Source: Perognathus longimembris pacificus | Lineage: Eukaryota; Chordata; Mammalia; Rodentia; Heteromyidae | DNA: 64,000 nt | Assembly: GCF_023159225.1 (NCBI RefSeq) | Contig: NC_063166.1 | Location: 49,159,149-49,223,148, forward strand | Direction: 5' to 3' | In this document: one piece after another, positions 30,300-42,108 of the stretch | Layout of the letters: each line of letters begins with the position of its first letter | How positions within the stretch are numbered: position 1 is the first letter of the stretch | The notes under the pieces: model-generated | Told to the model about the DNA's origin: nothing | The model's input: the letters and a program-made list of their open reading frames with translations, nothing else | Database searches by the model: none | Made by a program: the position numbers and the translations under genes

Positions 30300-31447
30300 G
30301 GAAAGGAAGGAAAAAAGAAAGAAAAATAAGAAAAGAACATGTAAAAGATGTCACAACCAAGTGTTTAATAAAGATACAGGACAATTATATATAACATGGT
30401 ATCTTGGATGGGATCCTTGGACTGAAAAATTACACTGGACAAGAAATGTGAATAAACCATGAAGTTTGCTCAATAATGAAAAGATGTAAGTAACAGGAAA
30501 AGTTGTGTTCAGAAAATTGCAGTAATTTCTGTAAAAATGAAATTAATAGAAAATAAAAAGTGTTATTAAAAAAAAGAGAAGTCACTCATCGGAGTGAGCA
30601 GTGGACAGGAAAACAGTTGTCCACCAAGTGGTAAAGGATCAGCAGTTTTATATATTGTTCCTCTCCACCTTTTACTCATCCCTTTTGGCCATTTGTCATA
30701 TAGTGACTGGTTTGTTTGAAACAAGCAAGATCCTCCCCTGGGTGGCAGCTACAGGATGATGGCTTGTAGGAGGGCTGACCTGAGTTATGGAAAAATCCAA
30801 GACACTCCCTTAGGTGGTGGTTATTTGATGGGGGAGGGGGGAAGGTGGCCTGAGCTGGTTGGCTGATGTTTTCTTTCAGTCTCATAGAGATTTCAGTTCA
30901 TGCTTTCTTGGTGTTTTTTTTTTTTCCCTTTGGGTCTGAGGTTGCCAAGGATAAAATGTCAGGAGCATGTGGTAGTGTTGCTGCTCTTCTCCCAGCAGCT
31001 GGAAGACAGAGCAAGAAGAGAAAAGGCCAGGGTTCCAAGATCTCCTTCAAGAGCAGATCCCCCGGTAGCCTAACTTGATCCCACTTGCTTCCATCTTCTT
31101 AGTCTATGACTTTCCGATAGTGCTGCAAGCTGGCCACTAAGCCTGTATTTAACAAATAGGCCATGGAGTTATTTAAGATCTAGACTATAATACCATGTGA
31201 GTCTGGGTTACAATAGATCTTCAAGGTCACCAAGCTGCAATATCTAAAGGATGTGTGTTCCCAAGAAGGAAAGTCACGGAGGGGAGCAGATGCTCCCCAT
31301 TGAGTCCAGTGCTCACAGCTTCCTCATGAGCTGCACTCATGTTTGTCCTTGTGAATGATAACATCTTTATTCTTGTGCGTTTTTACACTGTGGTGACAAA
31401 TCTGCCCAATCATGCCATAGTCTTGTGCCCCAAAGATTCTTTTCTTT
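30300..31447. other. Intergenic stretch without recognised features
   Basis: AT-rich to 30,600, then unique sequence with G-rich patches near 30,830. No gene or repeat is recognised. Confidence 0.5.
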
Positions 31448-31640
31448 TTATGCCAGTCCTGGGGCTTGAACTCAGGGCCTGAGCACTGTCCCTGGCTTTT
31501 TTTTGCTCAAGGCTAGCACTCTACCACTTGAACCACAGTGACCCTTCTGGCCTTTTCTATGTATGTGGTGCTTAGGTATCAAACCCAGGGCTTTATGTAT
31601 ATGAGGCAAGCACTCTACCACTAGGCCATATTCCCAGCAA
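31448..31640 (-). repeat. Dimeric ID-type SINE
   Basis: Inverted, complete; carries changes such as GTGACCCTTCTGG in the monomer linker. Confidence 0.9.
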
Positions 31641-32559
31641 AGCTTCTTTACTTTTCATGGTAAAGTTGCATATGTTCTTTTCCCTGAAGGAAGCAGGCCT
31701 ATGTGACTCAGATCATTGTCTCCCTGACTTCTACTCTTGAGGATAGTGTTCTCTGCTTCTAAGCAGGCTCTATGAATTAATGCATAGCAAGTGCATGGAA
31801 TATGACAGATGTCTTAGTTTGGCTTCTCTAAGAAGCAGATCTGGAGGAGGAATTTGATATGAGTCATTGGCTGGAGATATGTAGGAGAGCAAAGAAATGA
31901 GATGGGACAGGCTTGGATTATTCAGACAGTTAACACTGTGGGTGGCTGAAGTCTAATAATGCTACAGAACTCAGTATAGAGCACTGAACACAGGTTTCAG
32001 AATTGGCCCATCTTCAGTGGGTAAAAAAGCTGAAGTATTTATACACCCACTTGAGAGAGTGAAGGCTCTGCTGGTGAGCCCATTTATTTGGCATTCTTAT
32101 CCTGTATGACAAAAAGAAAAGGCAACTTTGCTTCCATAGGTCTGGAAAAAAGGCCTGTTGGCACTTGCAAAACATCTGGAGTCTCTGGACATGGGAAGCC
32201 CAGGACCTACATGAGCACAGAGAATGTCAATTGTAAGTGTTGCAGAGGAAACCCCAGCATGACCTAGTACACTCTTGCCCTTCATAGGTATCCCCTTGGT
32301 GATGTTGAATCTTGCATTGGAGGTGGCTGTTGCCATCTGACACCCTACTGTATGAATCAAATGCCGATTTGAATAGGAAGGGAAAACAGTGAAGCTGGTC
32401 TTGGAGCTGATGAATGGTATCTAAAATTTGAAGGAACTATGACCATATGAGATGATCTGCTCTGCTCTTCTCCTCTACCAAGAATGCCTTTCCTTTGGGC
32501 ATGTAAATCAAAACCCCAGTGCACAAGATAAGTATGGAGATGGGGAAATTGAAATCATT
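31641..32559. other. Intergenic stretch, part resembling an old dispersed repeat
   Basis: Around 31810-31870, TCTTAGTTTGGCTTCTCTAA and AAGCAGATCTGGAGGAGGAA look like a common old mammalian repeat. I cannot name the family. The rest is featureless. Confidence 0.4.
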
Positions 32560-33175
32560 GTGCAATGTCTGTGGGCTGTGAAGTGGCACAGCCTCTGTAG
32601 AAAATGCTATGGAAATTAGCCTCTATATGAAACTGATTTATCATAAGATATAAAAATTTGACTCCTGGCTATGTATTCCTAAAGAATTGAAAATAGTTGC
32701 TTAGAACCAGCACTTGTATATGAGTTTATAAAAAGCCAAAAGTTAGAAACAATTCAGGTGTCCACAAAAGGATGCCTGGATAACAAAACATAACCTCTCC
32801 ATAGAATGGTGTTCAATTCAGCCCACTTCCCCACAAAAATGAAATACCAATAAATGCTACAACGTGGACGAACCTTAAAAACTCCATAATTGAGAGGCCA
32901 GACACAAAACATCAAACTAGTCTATGATTCCATTTATTTATATGAGAGACCTAGAGGAGGTAAATCCATAGAGTCAGAATATAGATTTGTGTTTTCTAGG
33001 GAGGAATGGGGAGATATATCCTACTAGGAAAGGGATTGCATGATGGAAGGGTGGGAATTCTCTGGAAATAGATTGAGGTTGGCGATGTCATGAATGTACT
33101 AAATGCTACTGAACTGTTCACTTCAAAATGACTCATTTTGTGTCATGGTACTTTTATCTCAAAGTATTAAACATA
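32560..33175 (+). repeat. Ancient LINE-1 3' end (L1MA/L1MB type)
   Basis: The order of blocks matches old mammalian L1 ORF2 end and 3'UTR: AAAGAATTGAAAATAGTTGC, GCTACAACGTGGACGAACCT, GGCCAGACACAAAACATC, ATGATTCCATTTATTTATAT and a final ATCTCAAAGTATTAAAC. It is strongly diverged and pre-dates the SINE insertions. The subfamily name is from memory. Confidence 0.75.
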
Positions 33176-33208
33176 GTAAGCCCTTTCCCTCAAGGCTCAG
33201 TTTATTTT

Positions 33209-33384
33209 TGGTTTCTTGCCAGTCCTGGGACTTGAACTCAGGGCCTGGGCACTGTCCCTGAGCTTCTTTTGCTCAAGGGTAGCACTCTACCACTTGAAAC
33301 ACAGCACCACTTCTGTTTTTTTTCTGCTTATGTGGTACTGAGGAATCAAGCACTCTATTACTAATCCACGTTACCTGTCCCTGT
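33209..33384 (-). repeat. Dimeric ID-type SINE with internal deletion
   Basis: Inverted; the left-monomer B box region (GAATCGAACCCAGGGCTTCA in other copies) is deleted after GAGGAATCAAGC. Confidence 0.85.
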
Positions 33385-34359
33385 CAGTTCAGTTTTTAAG
33401 TGCCACCTATTCTCTGGTATGTCTTATGATTCCAGCAGCCAGAGGTGACTTTTGGGACTTTCCCCTATTTGCCAGGCTCCATTGCTCCTGACTGAGAACT
33501 AGGGAGGAGGAGCGACTGGGTCACCTTCCTCCTTCACACTGAAACTGACACTCCAGTCTCATCTAGTCACTTTGCCCCAAAGATCCTACTGTGGTTTTGA
33601 GCTCAGGTTTGCTTATCTTTCTGGGACCCTTTGAACAATCCCCAGTAGATGAAGCAGAAGGAGCACGGAGATTCAGAGGTACATAGAACTGCATGACCTT
33701 GTGTCAGTTATCTAACTTCAAGGGCTCAAGTTCCTCATCTGTCGAATCTGGGCAAACACTCCCTAAATCAGTCAAGTAGAGAGATGAGGTATACCTCAGA
33801 GGCTGATACAGGTTCTGACTTAACCAATAGTGCCCTTGGTAATTTCCTTCCCTTTGTATCCCAACGGGGCCAGTAGCTTTTATAATCCAGAGTCCAAACA
33901 TGCTCTCATAGGAATTTGCATTGGGTGTGATTTCACACCACAAACCTCCTACTCAGGAGCTCCTGTGTGCTATCACAGCTCCCAGACCTGCCATAGTGTG
34001 GCCCAACTAGGATTCCTCCTGTGTTTCCCACAGACTGTCCATGCTGATGCTCAGGGTGAACTCTCCTCAAGTCTTTTTGCTCATGTGATTCCTCTGCCTT
34101 GAACAGACTGTGTCAGTGTCTGCATAGGATCCTGTATCTTTTAAATTCTTGGTTCAAGGACCATTTTCTCCTTCTAATTGTCCCTGTCATTCAGAAAAGT
34201 TGAGAAGACAGCGATGATCTGGATGCTATTTGTTCTTCAAACATGTGTTAGGAGCTTGGTCCTCAGGGTTGTGCTGTAAGGAGGCCGAGCATTAGTGGTC
34301 AGATCTCATGAACGTTCTCAAGCCTGTTAGAAATGTGCTTACAGAAGGTACTGTGTGGG
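33385..34359. other. Intergenic stretch without recognised features
   Basis: Unique sequence with neutral composition; no coding frame or repeat stands out. Confidence 0.5.
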
Positions 34360-34606
34360 CTGGGAATATGACCTAGTGGTAAAGTGCTTGCCTCGTATAC
34401 ACGAAGTCCTGGGTTCGACTCCTCAGCACCACATATATAGAAAAAGCCAGAAGTGGCGCTGTGGCTCAAGTGGTAGAGTGCTAGCCTTGAGCAGAAAAAA
34501 AACAAAAAAAATTAAAAAAACAAAATAACAACAACAACAAAAACCAGGGACAGTGCTCAGGCCCTGAGTTCAAGCCCTAGGACTGACAAAAAACAAAACA
34601 AACAAA
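34360..34606 (+). repeat. Dimeric ID-type SINE with internal A-rich expansion
   Basis: Both monomers present. An AAAACAAAAAAAATTAAAAA and AACAACAACAAC stretch of about 50 nt lies inside the right monomer after CCTTGAGCAG, so the internal A-run has grown. Confidence 0.88.
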
Positions 34607-34964
34607 CAGAAGGTATCGTGCAACCTCCCTCTCCCCTCTCTTTCTTTCACCCCCTTTCTGGAGCTGCTATCATGACAAGGGTATGATTTCCAGGATTGTA
34701 TTGGGGTTGTTGTTGGGGAACAAAAAGCCAAGGCATACTCTCAATATTAAAATTACCTTGGAATCTCCAGGGAGTCTTCCTGTTCTCTTGACTGGTGAGT
34801 TGTTTGGCTATTGTGTCTGTATTTCATGGAGTGACAGCAGTAAATCTAACCATGTTAAGAGATAATAGTAGTGCTCAAACTCAGAAGCGTGTCAGAATTC
34901 TGTAGGGGACCTGTTAATATATATAGGACCCTAGCCTAATTTCAGAATTTTATCTGTTTTTATA

Positions 34965-35152
34965 CTATTTACTGGGATTTGAACTCAAGGCCTTGCACTT
35001 GTTAGGCTAGTGCTCTAACACTTGAGCTGCGCCCCTAGTCCTCTCAACTTTTCAGTTGGCCTGTCAGAATACCATGCTTTTGCTTAGGCCAGCCTCCATC
35101 CCCTGGATCTCTGCTTTCACTGGGTTTACAAGCATGCTCCACCTGCCCAGCC
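34965..35152 (-). repeat. Old B1-ID composite SINE
   Basis: TTTGAACTCAAGGCCTTGCA, CACTTGAGCTGCGCCC and GGTTTACAAGCATGCTCCAC; diverged. Confidence 0.6.
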
Positions 35153-36415
35153 CAGCAATGTGCATTTCTAACTAATTCTGGAAGGATACAGGTGCTGAGG
35201 TCTGCGAAGTATAGCTGGGAATCACTGGTCTGATTAACCACAGAATGAAAGTGCCAAAGTCCAGAAGTGTTCCAGGGATTTTTTTTTTTTTTTAGTATTC
35301 CAAGAAGTTTTAATGGACAAACAAAGGTTACTTATAATTGCCAGAGCAAACCCTAAATGATCACATGAAATTCTCACAAGTATCAATTGTTATTTCTAGC
35401 ACATCCCCTCTATATCCAGACAGGCTCTAGGATTAATTAATAAGAGAATTTTTTTTACACTATTAAGCTATACCATTCCAGCATAACTGTCAACTTTCTA
35501 CCAGTAAGCACACTGGATGGTAAGAAAGGGTTTACAAGTAAATTATCTGAAGCATAACAGACTCAATAAAAAGACTAAGTCAAAGCTCAACAAAGTGACT
35601 ATCCACAAATGAGTATTTGCAAGAGACGAGGGTAAGCGAATAGGGAGAGGAGTAGAAGAATGAATGGGAAAGGGTGAGAAATGTAAGGGAGAATTCCTTG
35701 TACATACCACCAAATGGAGGAGTATAAGGGGAGGTGAGGGGTGAAGATGTTGAACTGAACACAGATCATCAGATTTTACATATAAAATGCTTTGTGAAAT
35801 GGCAAAAAATCAATACAACACCTAAGGTTAAGATAAACAAGTGAAAAAGTGAATTGGGAAGGGTGGAGGAGTATGTAATAAGATACAACATTGATCAAGA
35901 TGCACTGTATTCATAAACTGCTTCAATGAATGCAAACTTCTTTGTGCAACTACTTAAAGCTGATAAAAATATCCTTCCTGTCATTTAAAATGTTATATCT
36001 GATTTCACCTTAGGACTGGGCCCTCAACCAGGCCATATGGATGTGTCTCAACCTTGGATTAGAGACATGAGCAAAATAAATCTCTTTTTCTTATAGTGGG
36101 TTGGGTGTAAGATGGGCTGTAAATTATTCTTATTATTGTAACTTAAAAGATCTAATATGGCATGTAATTGAGGTCTCTGTCTCTCAACTAGACAACAGGG
36201 CTTATAACCCTTTCAAGGGTTTTTGTCTTATAACGTCCTGTCATTATTTTATCACCATTTTTTTTTCTGTATTAGTAACAAGTAACAGCAACCTTGGGGA
36301 TCTCAGGCACACATGACAACATTCAGAGACCTAGATATCAGTCTGAGCTCACTTCCCTCTCCAGAAAGCTGAGCCGTTTCTTGCACCCAGGCCTTTTCAG
36401 AGATGGTAGGGTGTA
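35153..36415. other. Intergenic stretch, partly L1-like
   Basis: A T15 run at 35281-35294 opens it. Around 35,820-35,970 AGGGTGGAGGAGTATGTAAT and AAGATGCACTGTATTCATAA resemble an L1 3' end. No gene is seen. Confidence 0.4.
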
Positions 36416-36655
36416 TTCATTTTAATAAATGTTTACTGTATTCAAAAATAATAAAAATAGGGAGGGGGAGGGGGGTATGAGGGACAAGGTAACAAACAGT
36501 ACAAGAAATGTATCCAATGCCTAATGTATGAAACTGTAACCTCTCTGTACATCAGTTTGATAATAAAAATTTGAAAAAAATAATAAAAATATTTTAAAGC
36601 TATGTGTCAGAGGCTCAGTTGTAATCCTATGTAATCAGGAGGCTGGGATCTGTGT
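36416..36655 (+). repeat. Left copy of a ~105-bp direct repeat, interrupted by an L1 tail
   Basis: Without the L1 tail it reads TATTCATTTTAATAAATGTT ... AGCTATGTGTC ... AGGAGGCTGGGATCTG and matches 38127-38235. The last part is the first 55 nt of a B1-ID SINE. See findings. Confidence 0.75.
36457..36583 (+). repeat. Short young LINE-1 3' tail with target duplications
   Basis: G-rich tract GGGAGGGGGAGGGGGGTATG, GTATCCAATGCCTAATGTAT, then AATAAAAATTTGAAAAAA. AATAATAAAAAT occurs on both sides as a target duplication. It is a very strongly 5'-truncated insertion of about 130 nt. Confidence 0.85.
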
Positions 36656-38150
36656 CCAGTTGTGTGACTGGTGAACGTCTCCTGAGGAGAAGGCAGAAGT
36701 CCAGGGGTATGTTGTGGGGGTGCTGTTGGAGGAGGGGCTTAGGTAAGAGGACCCCAGGAAGTGATCTCATCCTTGACAAAAGACCAAAGAGAACTTGGAA
36801 CCCAGGTATCCAGGCAGCCACATTCTCAAGCTGGCCCCAACTGGCCCCAACTGGCAAACTTGTTTGCTGTTGTCCGATTTTCTCTAGTTCGGCCTCCAGG
36901 TGTTCCTGCAGAGAGCGCCTGATGGACAGCGAGAGACACTGGATCAACCCGCGACCCAGACCTCAACCCCAAAGCAGGCCCTTCAATTGGAGAGAGCGGC
37001 AGGTGAGGCCCGACAGCCCAGACCAGGATAGCAGGGGTGGGGACACTGCTGTGACTCCTCCGTGCCAATCCCAGGTGCCAACTGCGGCAGACGAGCGGTG
37101 GGCTGAACCCACTCTGCTGAAGATGAAGCTGTGCTGGCTGCGGCCGCAGCAGCTGAAGACTCAGCACAAGCTCCAGCTGCCGTGGATACCACGATGGCCG
37201 TGTCCACTTCACCTCAGATAAATGACCCCCCAGCTGGGCCTGCAGGAGAGCCACCAGTGCCGTGCACCCGTGTGGATGTCCCCCTGGATCTGTCCACAGC
37301 CGCTGAGACAGACCGAGCCCCAGCAGAGGCGTCATTGGAAGAGTCTCGAGGCCGAGGCGGGAGAACCAACAGCTCTGCTTCTTGCTCGCATCTGCCCTGG
37401 GCAGGTGAGGACCCCACTCCATGGGAGGCGGATGAGGAGGAAAGCGCACAGGGCGCAGTCCTTGGGGCTCTCACGGTGCCTCCACCCTCACCACGGGAGG
37501 AAGTCGAGTTTTCACCAGCCGTGGAGGCTGAAGGGGCACAACACGGGGAAGAAACCTTTATCTAGAGGAGTCTGCAGGATCTGAGGCAGTCTCCCCTGAC
37601 TGAGCCTGTGTCAGAAGACGAAGAACCCTGACTCGGTGCAGCCCACATGGATCTGTCCAGTGTATCTGACACAGACTCTGCTCCAACCGAGGAAGAAGAA
37701 GACATTCCAACACAGGCTACAGCTGTGTGGCGCAAGGAGGTGTCTCTAATCAACGCTTATGAAGAAAACCCCCTTCCTCCAGTATCACATGTCTGAAGAG
37801 GTGCTTCACATTACAACTATCCTGGATCTCAATATTGCCCAGGTCACTTAGGATATTTTGACTTCCCATCTGTGACTGTCCTCGCTGCTAATCTGGCAGA
37901 CTCTATAGACTTTGTGTGACATAGACCCAAGAGGGCAACTTAGCTCCAGCAGATCAATCACAGTGTGATTGTCATTTAAGACTGGCCCTACTTTGGGTGT
38001 GGTTTAGAGACTTAGAAACTTCTGAATTCCACTGAGCACTAGCTCAAGCCCTTAGAGAGAGAAGTTGTTTCCCATGTCTTGAACGCTATTTGCTATTTTT
38101 TCCTGTTCATGTAGTTTACCTATTCATTTAAATAAATGTTTACTGTTTAT
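36656..38150 (+). pseudogene. Unidentified GC-rich retrocopy-like block
   Basis: A 1.1-kb GC-rich, CpG-containing portion is followed by a 3'UTR-like AT-rich portion with AATAAA at 38133-38138 and an A-rich end near 38150. Several overlapping plus-strand frames carry coding-like, Pro/Glu-rich peptide: for example DSERHWINPRPRPQPQSRPF, then in another frame PLDLSTAAETDRAPAEASLE, stopping at 37563, then DLSSVSDTDSAPTEEEEDIP after further stops. The change of frame and stops suggest a decayed coding sequence. DLS..ETDRAPAE and DLS..DTDSAPTE look like an internal repeat. I do not recognise the parent. Lack of a visible exon structure and the polyadenylation-like end favour a processed pseudogene; a pseudogenised unique gene is the alternative. 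Confidence 0.45.
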
Positions 38151-38180
38151 TAAAAAATAATTAAAATATTTTTTAAAGCT

Positions 38181-38415
38181 ATGTGTCGGTGGCTCACTTG
38201 TAATCCTATGTAATTAGGAGGCTGGGATCTGAGGATTGTGGTTTAAGCCAACCTGGGCAGGAAAGTCTATGAGATTCTTACCTGCAATTAACCACAAGAA
38301 AGCTGGAAGTGGTATTGTGGTTCAAAGTGGTTAAAGTGCTGCTAGCGTTCAGTGGAAGAGCCCAGGGACAGAATCCAGGTTCTGAGTTCAGTCTCTAGGA
38401 CCAACAAAACAAACA
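38181..38415 (+). repeat. B1-ID composite SINE
   Basis: B1 head GTCGGTGGCTCACTTGTAAT to the ID end GTTCTGAGTTCAGTCTCTAG. Its first part is the end of the right 105-bp direct repeat. Confidence 0.85.
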
Positions 38416-38419
38416 TTTT

Positions 38420-39304
38420 CTGTTTTTTTATTTCTTTTAAATTTTTATTGTCAAACTGATATATCGAGCAGTTACAGTTTCATACGTTAGGCATTGGATA
38501 CATTTCTTGTACTGTTTGTTACCTCCTTCCTCATTCCCCCTATCCCCTCCCCCTTTCCCTTTCCCCCCATGAGTTGTTCAGTAGATTTACACTAAACAGT
38601 TTTGCAATTATTGCTTTTGTAATCATTTGTCTTTTTTACCCTGTGTCTCTTGATTTTGGTATTCCCTTTCAGTTTCCTAGTTCTAATACCTGTATACACG
38701 GTTTCCCATGTACTCAGGTAAGATACAGAGATAGTGCAGGTACAACCACAGGAAGGGGATACAAGAGGATCATCAACAATAGAAGCTACGGTTTCACATC
38801 ACATGTTGAAAGTAATTACAACAGTGATATAACAGTCGTTTCCATAACATGGAGTTCATTTCACTTAGCATCATCTTTTTTTTTTTTTTTTTGCCAGTCC
38901 TGGGCCTTGAACTCAGGGCCTGAGCACTGTCCCTGGCTTCTTTTTTGCTCAAGGCTAGCACTCTGCCACTTGAGCCACAGCACCACTTCTGGCCATTTTC
39001 TGTATATGTGGTGCTAGGGAATCGAACCCAGGGCCTCATGTATACAAGGCAAGCACTCTTGCCACGAGGCCATATCCCCAGCCCCTAGCATCATCTTTTG
39101 TATTCATAAAGGTATAGCTATTGGGCTCTTGTGATCCTTTGCTGTGACTAGCCTAAACCTGTGCTCATTATTCCCTATGAGGGAGACCATAGAGTCCATG
39201 TTTCTTTGGGTCTGGCTCACTTCACTTAGTATAATTTTTTCCAAGTCCTTCCATTTCCTTACGAATGGGGCAATGTCATTCTTTCTGATTGAGGCATAAA
39301 ATTG
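38420..39304 (-). repeat. LINE-1 3' end (part of ORF2 C-terminus and 3'UTR), split by a SINE
   Basis: From the poly(T) end through TTAGGCATTGGATACATTTC and the 3'UTR to an ORF2 C-terminal remnant (antisense of KWKDLEKIILSEVSQ and LIGNN) near 39170-39290. It is 5' truncated at about 39304 and split at 38877-39086 by a dimeric ID SINE. It is highly similar to the copy at 41.43-42.1 kb. Confidence 0.9.
38877..39086 (-). repeat. Dimeric ID-type SINE nested in L1
   Basis: Complete inverted copy. TAGCATCATCTTTT appears at both edges, the target duplication inside the L1 3'UTR. Confidence 0.93.
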
Positions 39305-40561
39305 TTTTTGTAGCTGCCTACATCTAGCCTATGCTTCCATTCTGAGTTGCTATTCAGAGCAACCACCACAGGAGGTTGCTCTTGTCTTTGCATACATGGC
39401 TGTTCTTTTAGAGTGAGAGAAAGTTTCTGTTTCTTCTTTCTGTCTCTGTCTCTCTCTCTGTGTGTCTATATGTCTGTTTGTCTAGATAGATATAAACGTA
39501 GATACAAAAATCAATAAATATTTCAGAGCCCAGGGGACCCCCCACTCCCTCCCAGATGTGCCTGTTGCCCTTGTTACAAATGCTAGGTGGGAGCTTCTAG
39601 GGAAGGTGCTGCCTGGGCACCCAGGAAAAGCAATGGGGAAGCAGACATGTTTCCTGGGCGGGCCTAACAGGAGGAACTTCTAGAAACTTTTGCATTTGTA
39701 TAGTTCCTTCTCCAGCAGTACAGTGGGCATTCTCTGGTACTATAGAACATCTCTGAAGTGTTGTCTGAAATGCTTCTTGGTTAGCCTTTTGGTAAATGGC
39801 ATTGGAATGTGGACCCAGGTGAAGACTAGTTCTATATTGGTGCAAGTGAATAGAAAGGTCACCTTAGGGTGTAGGGGTTGTGCAGGAATCCTGTTTTGCA
39901 CATGATACTGCCCCTACAACAGTCCCCGGACTTTGTTTAAGATGAAATGGACTGGTCGTCATGAATGCACTATTTCCAGGCTCATCTTCTGTTTCCCATC
40001 TGTGGGTCCTGGAGGGTACCCAGGGCAGTGAGGAAGCCTATTTCATAAACTTAGTTGGTAGACTTTTTCCTACTTAAGCTTCCATTGTAATGGGGTCATT
40101 GAAACTTTTTTATAGGTAATAAAACAAATGACTGAATTATACATGCATGTTGTAGAATTTAGAGATCACCAACAACAGAATAAAAAGACAAGAAAGTTTG
40201 CAAGTGTTTCATGGGGGGACCTGGACAGTTAACAAAGGATAGGATCGAGGTCCCCACTTTTCATTTGGGACTCCAACAATCATACCACTGCTATACTATT
40301 GCCTTGTGTCTTCCCATTAAATTAAGACACTCTGCTTCTACTTGGGGGCAGTGGGCAGGCAGTGGAAACAGAAGTTACCAGGAAACAAGTAGAGCCCCAT
40401 TAGCCTGGTGCTGGAAGCTGTTCTTCTTTGCCCTCATGATACTTTTAGGTAAGAACCACAAAGTTGTTTTATTTACATAATTTTGGGTTCATTTGTTAGA
40501 GTACTTCAAAGCAAATTCTAACTAATATATACAATAGCAGGGCTGACTGATTTCATTTATT
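39305..40561. other. Intergenic stretch without recognised features
   Basis: A TCTG/TCTC-rich patch at 39440-39490; otherwise unique sequence. Confidence 0.5.
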
Positions 40562-40761
40562 TATTTTTTTGCCAGTCCTGGGGCTTGGACTCAGGGCCTG
40601 AGCACTGTCCCTGGCTTCTTTTGGCTCAAGGCTAGCACTATGCCACTTGAGCCACAGTGTCACTTCTGGCCATTTTCTAGATATGTGGTGCTGGGGAATT
40701 GAACCCAGGGCTTCATGTATACAAGGCAAGCACTCTTGCCACTAGACCATATTCCCAGCCC
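40562..40761 (-). repeat. Dimeric ID-type SINE
   Basis: Complete inverted copy with TTCATTTATT target duplication on both sides. Confidence 0.93.
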
Positions 40762-41169
40762 CTTCATTTATTCTTTGTGTAGACTGAAACTAAGCAGAAA
40801 CATTAATGAGCAGTGCTCATGTTCCTAGTCCCCACTCTTCCTTTCTTCACACTTTTTCCTGGGCATCTTGCACTTGAAGGGTAAAGTCCTAGGTTCAATG
40901 TCCCAAATATTCTTTCCTGCATTCCTTCTAGCATGCTCCTTTTATTGTGCTTTCCTACTTGATTATCTTTCTGGTGAGGACTTTGTGTTTCTTGGAGTTT
41001 GTAATTGCTTTTATCTTTGTTGCTTATGCTGTTGATGAAGTGGTAATGTGTCATTAAACCCACTAATGAGCAGCCTTCCCAGGACAGGGTTCTCACTTGG
41101 AACCCCTTCCTTCCTGGGTTCTCTATCAATCTTCAGGCCTTTCCATCCTGCATGGGTTCCCTCTACCTG

Positions 41170-41170
<1 letters not shown>
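40762..41170. other. Intergenic stretch without recognised features
   Basis: Unique sequence, no gene or repeat seen. Confidence 0.45.

Positions 41171-41212
<42 letters not shown>
41171..41212. repeat. (TG)n microsatellite
   Basis: About 21 TG units at the tail of an inverted B1-ID SINE. Confidence 0.96.
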
Positions 41213-41214
<2 letters not shown>

Positions 41215-41430
41215 CTAATTGGGACTTGAGCTGTGCTCTCACTTGGCTTGCTTTCTCATGGCTGGTGCATTACCACTTGTACCTTGTACTTTGTCATCAT
41301 ACAGGTGTTTTGGTAGTCCATTGGAAAGGGAGTCAGTGATTTTCTGATCAGACTGGCTTCAAACTTCAATCTTCTGATGTCAGTCTCCTGAGTAGCTAGG
41401 ATTACAGGTTGGAGCAAATAGTGCCCAGGT
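41213..41430 (-). repeat. B1-ID composite SINE
   Basis: Inverted, diverged ID tail and clear B1 head (AGTCTCCTGAGTAGCTAGGA). Confidence 0.8.
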
Positions 41431-42108
41431 TTTTTTTAAATTTATTATTTTTAAAATTTTTATTCTCAAACTGATGTACAGAGAGGTTACAGTTTCATAC
41501 GTTAGGCATTGGATACATTTTTTGTACTGTTTGTTACCTCCTTCCCCTCCCCCCTCCCCCCTTCCTTTTCCTCCCATGAGTTGTTCAGTAGATTTATACT
41601 AAACAGTTTTGCAAGTATTGCTTTTGTAATCATTTGTCTTTTTTTACCCTATGTCTCTCGATTTTGGTATTCCTTTTCAGTTTCCTAGTTCTAATACCAG
41701 TTATACATGGTTTCCAATGTACTCAGATAAGATACAGAGATAGTGCAGGTACAACCACAGGAAGGGGATACAAGAGGATCATCAACAATAGAAGCTACGG
41801 TTTCACATTGCATGTTGAAAGTAATTACAACAGTGATATAACAGTCATTTCCATAACATGGAGTTCATTTCACTTAGCATCATCTTTTGTGTTCATAAGG
41901 GTATAGCTATTGGGCTCTTGCGATCCTCTGCTGTGACTAGCCTAAACCTGTGCTCATTATTCCCTATGAGGGAGACCATAGAGTCCATGTTTCTTTGGAT
42001 CTGGCTCACTTCACTTAGTATAATTTTTTCCAAGTCCTTCCATTTCCTTATGAATGGGGCAATGTCATTCTTTATGATAGAGGCACATATACACAATGGA
42101 ATTTTATG
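41431..42108 (-). repeat. LINE-1 3' end with 5' inversion
   Basis: The 41431-42085 part is antisense L1 3'UTR and ORF2 C-terminus. At 42086 the sequence switches to sense L1 (CATATACACAATGGAATTTT), the part that in the plus-strand copy at 54.3 kb lies immediately upstream of the breakpoint. This is the twin-priming type of 5' inversion. Confidence 0.88.

Noticed and set aside
32097..32360. 87-codon minus-strand frame
   Set aside because: No domain recognised and the region resembles old dispersed repeat DNA.
36826..37449. 207-codon minus-strand frame in the GC-rich block
   Set aside because: The plus strand gives better protein-like composition and ends in a polyadenylation-like signal; the minus frame is probably its shadow.
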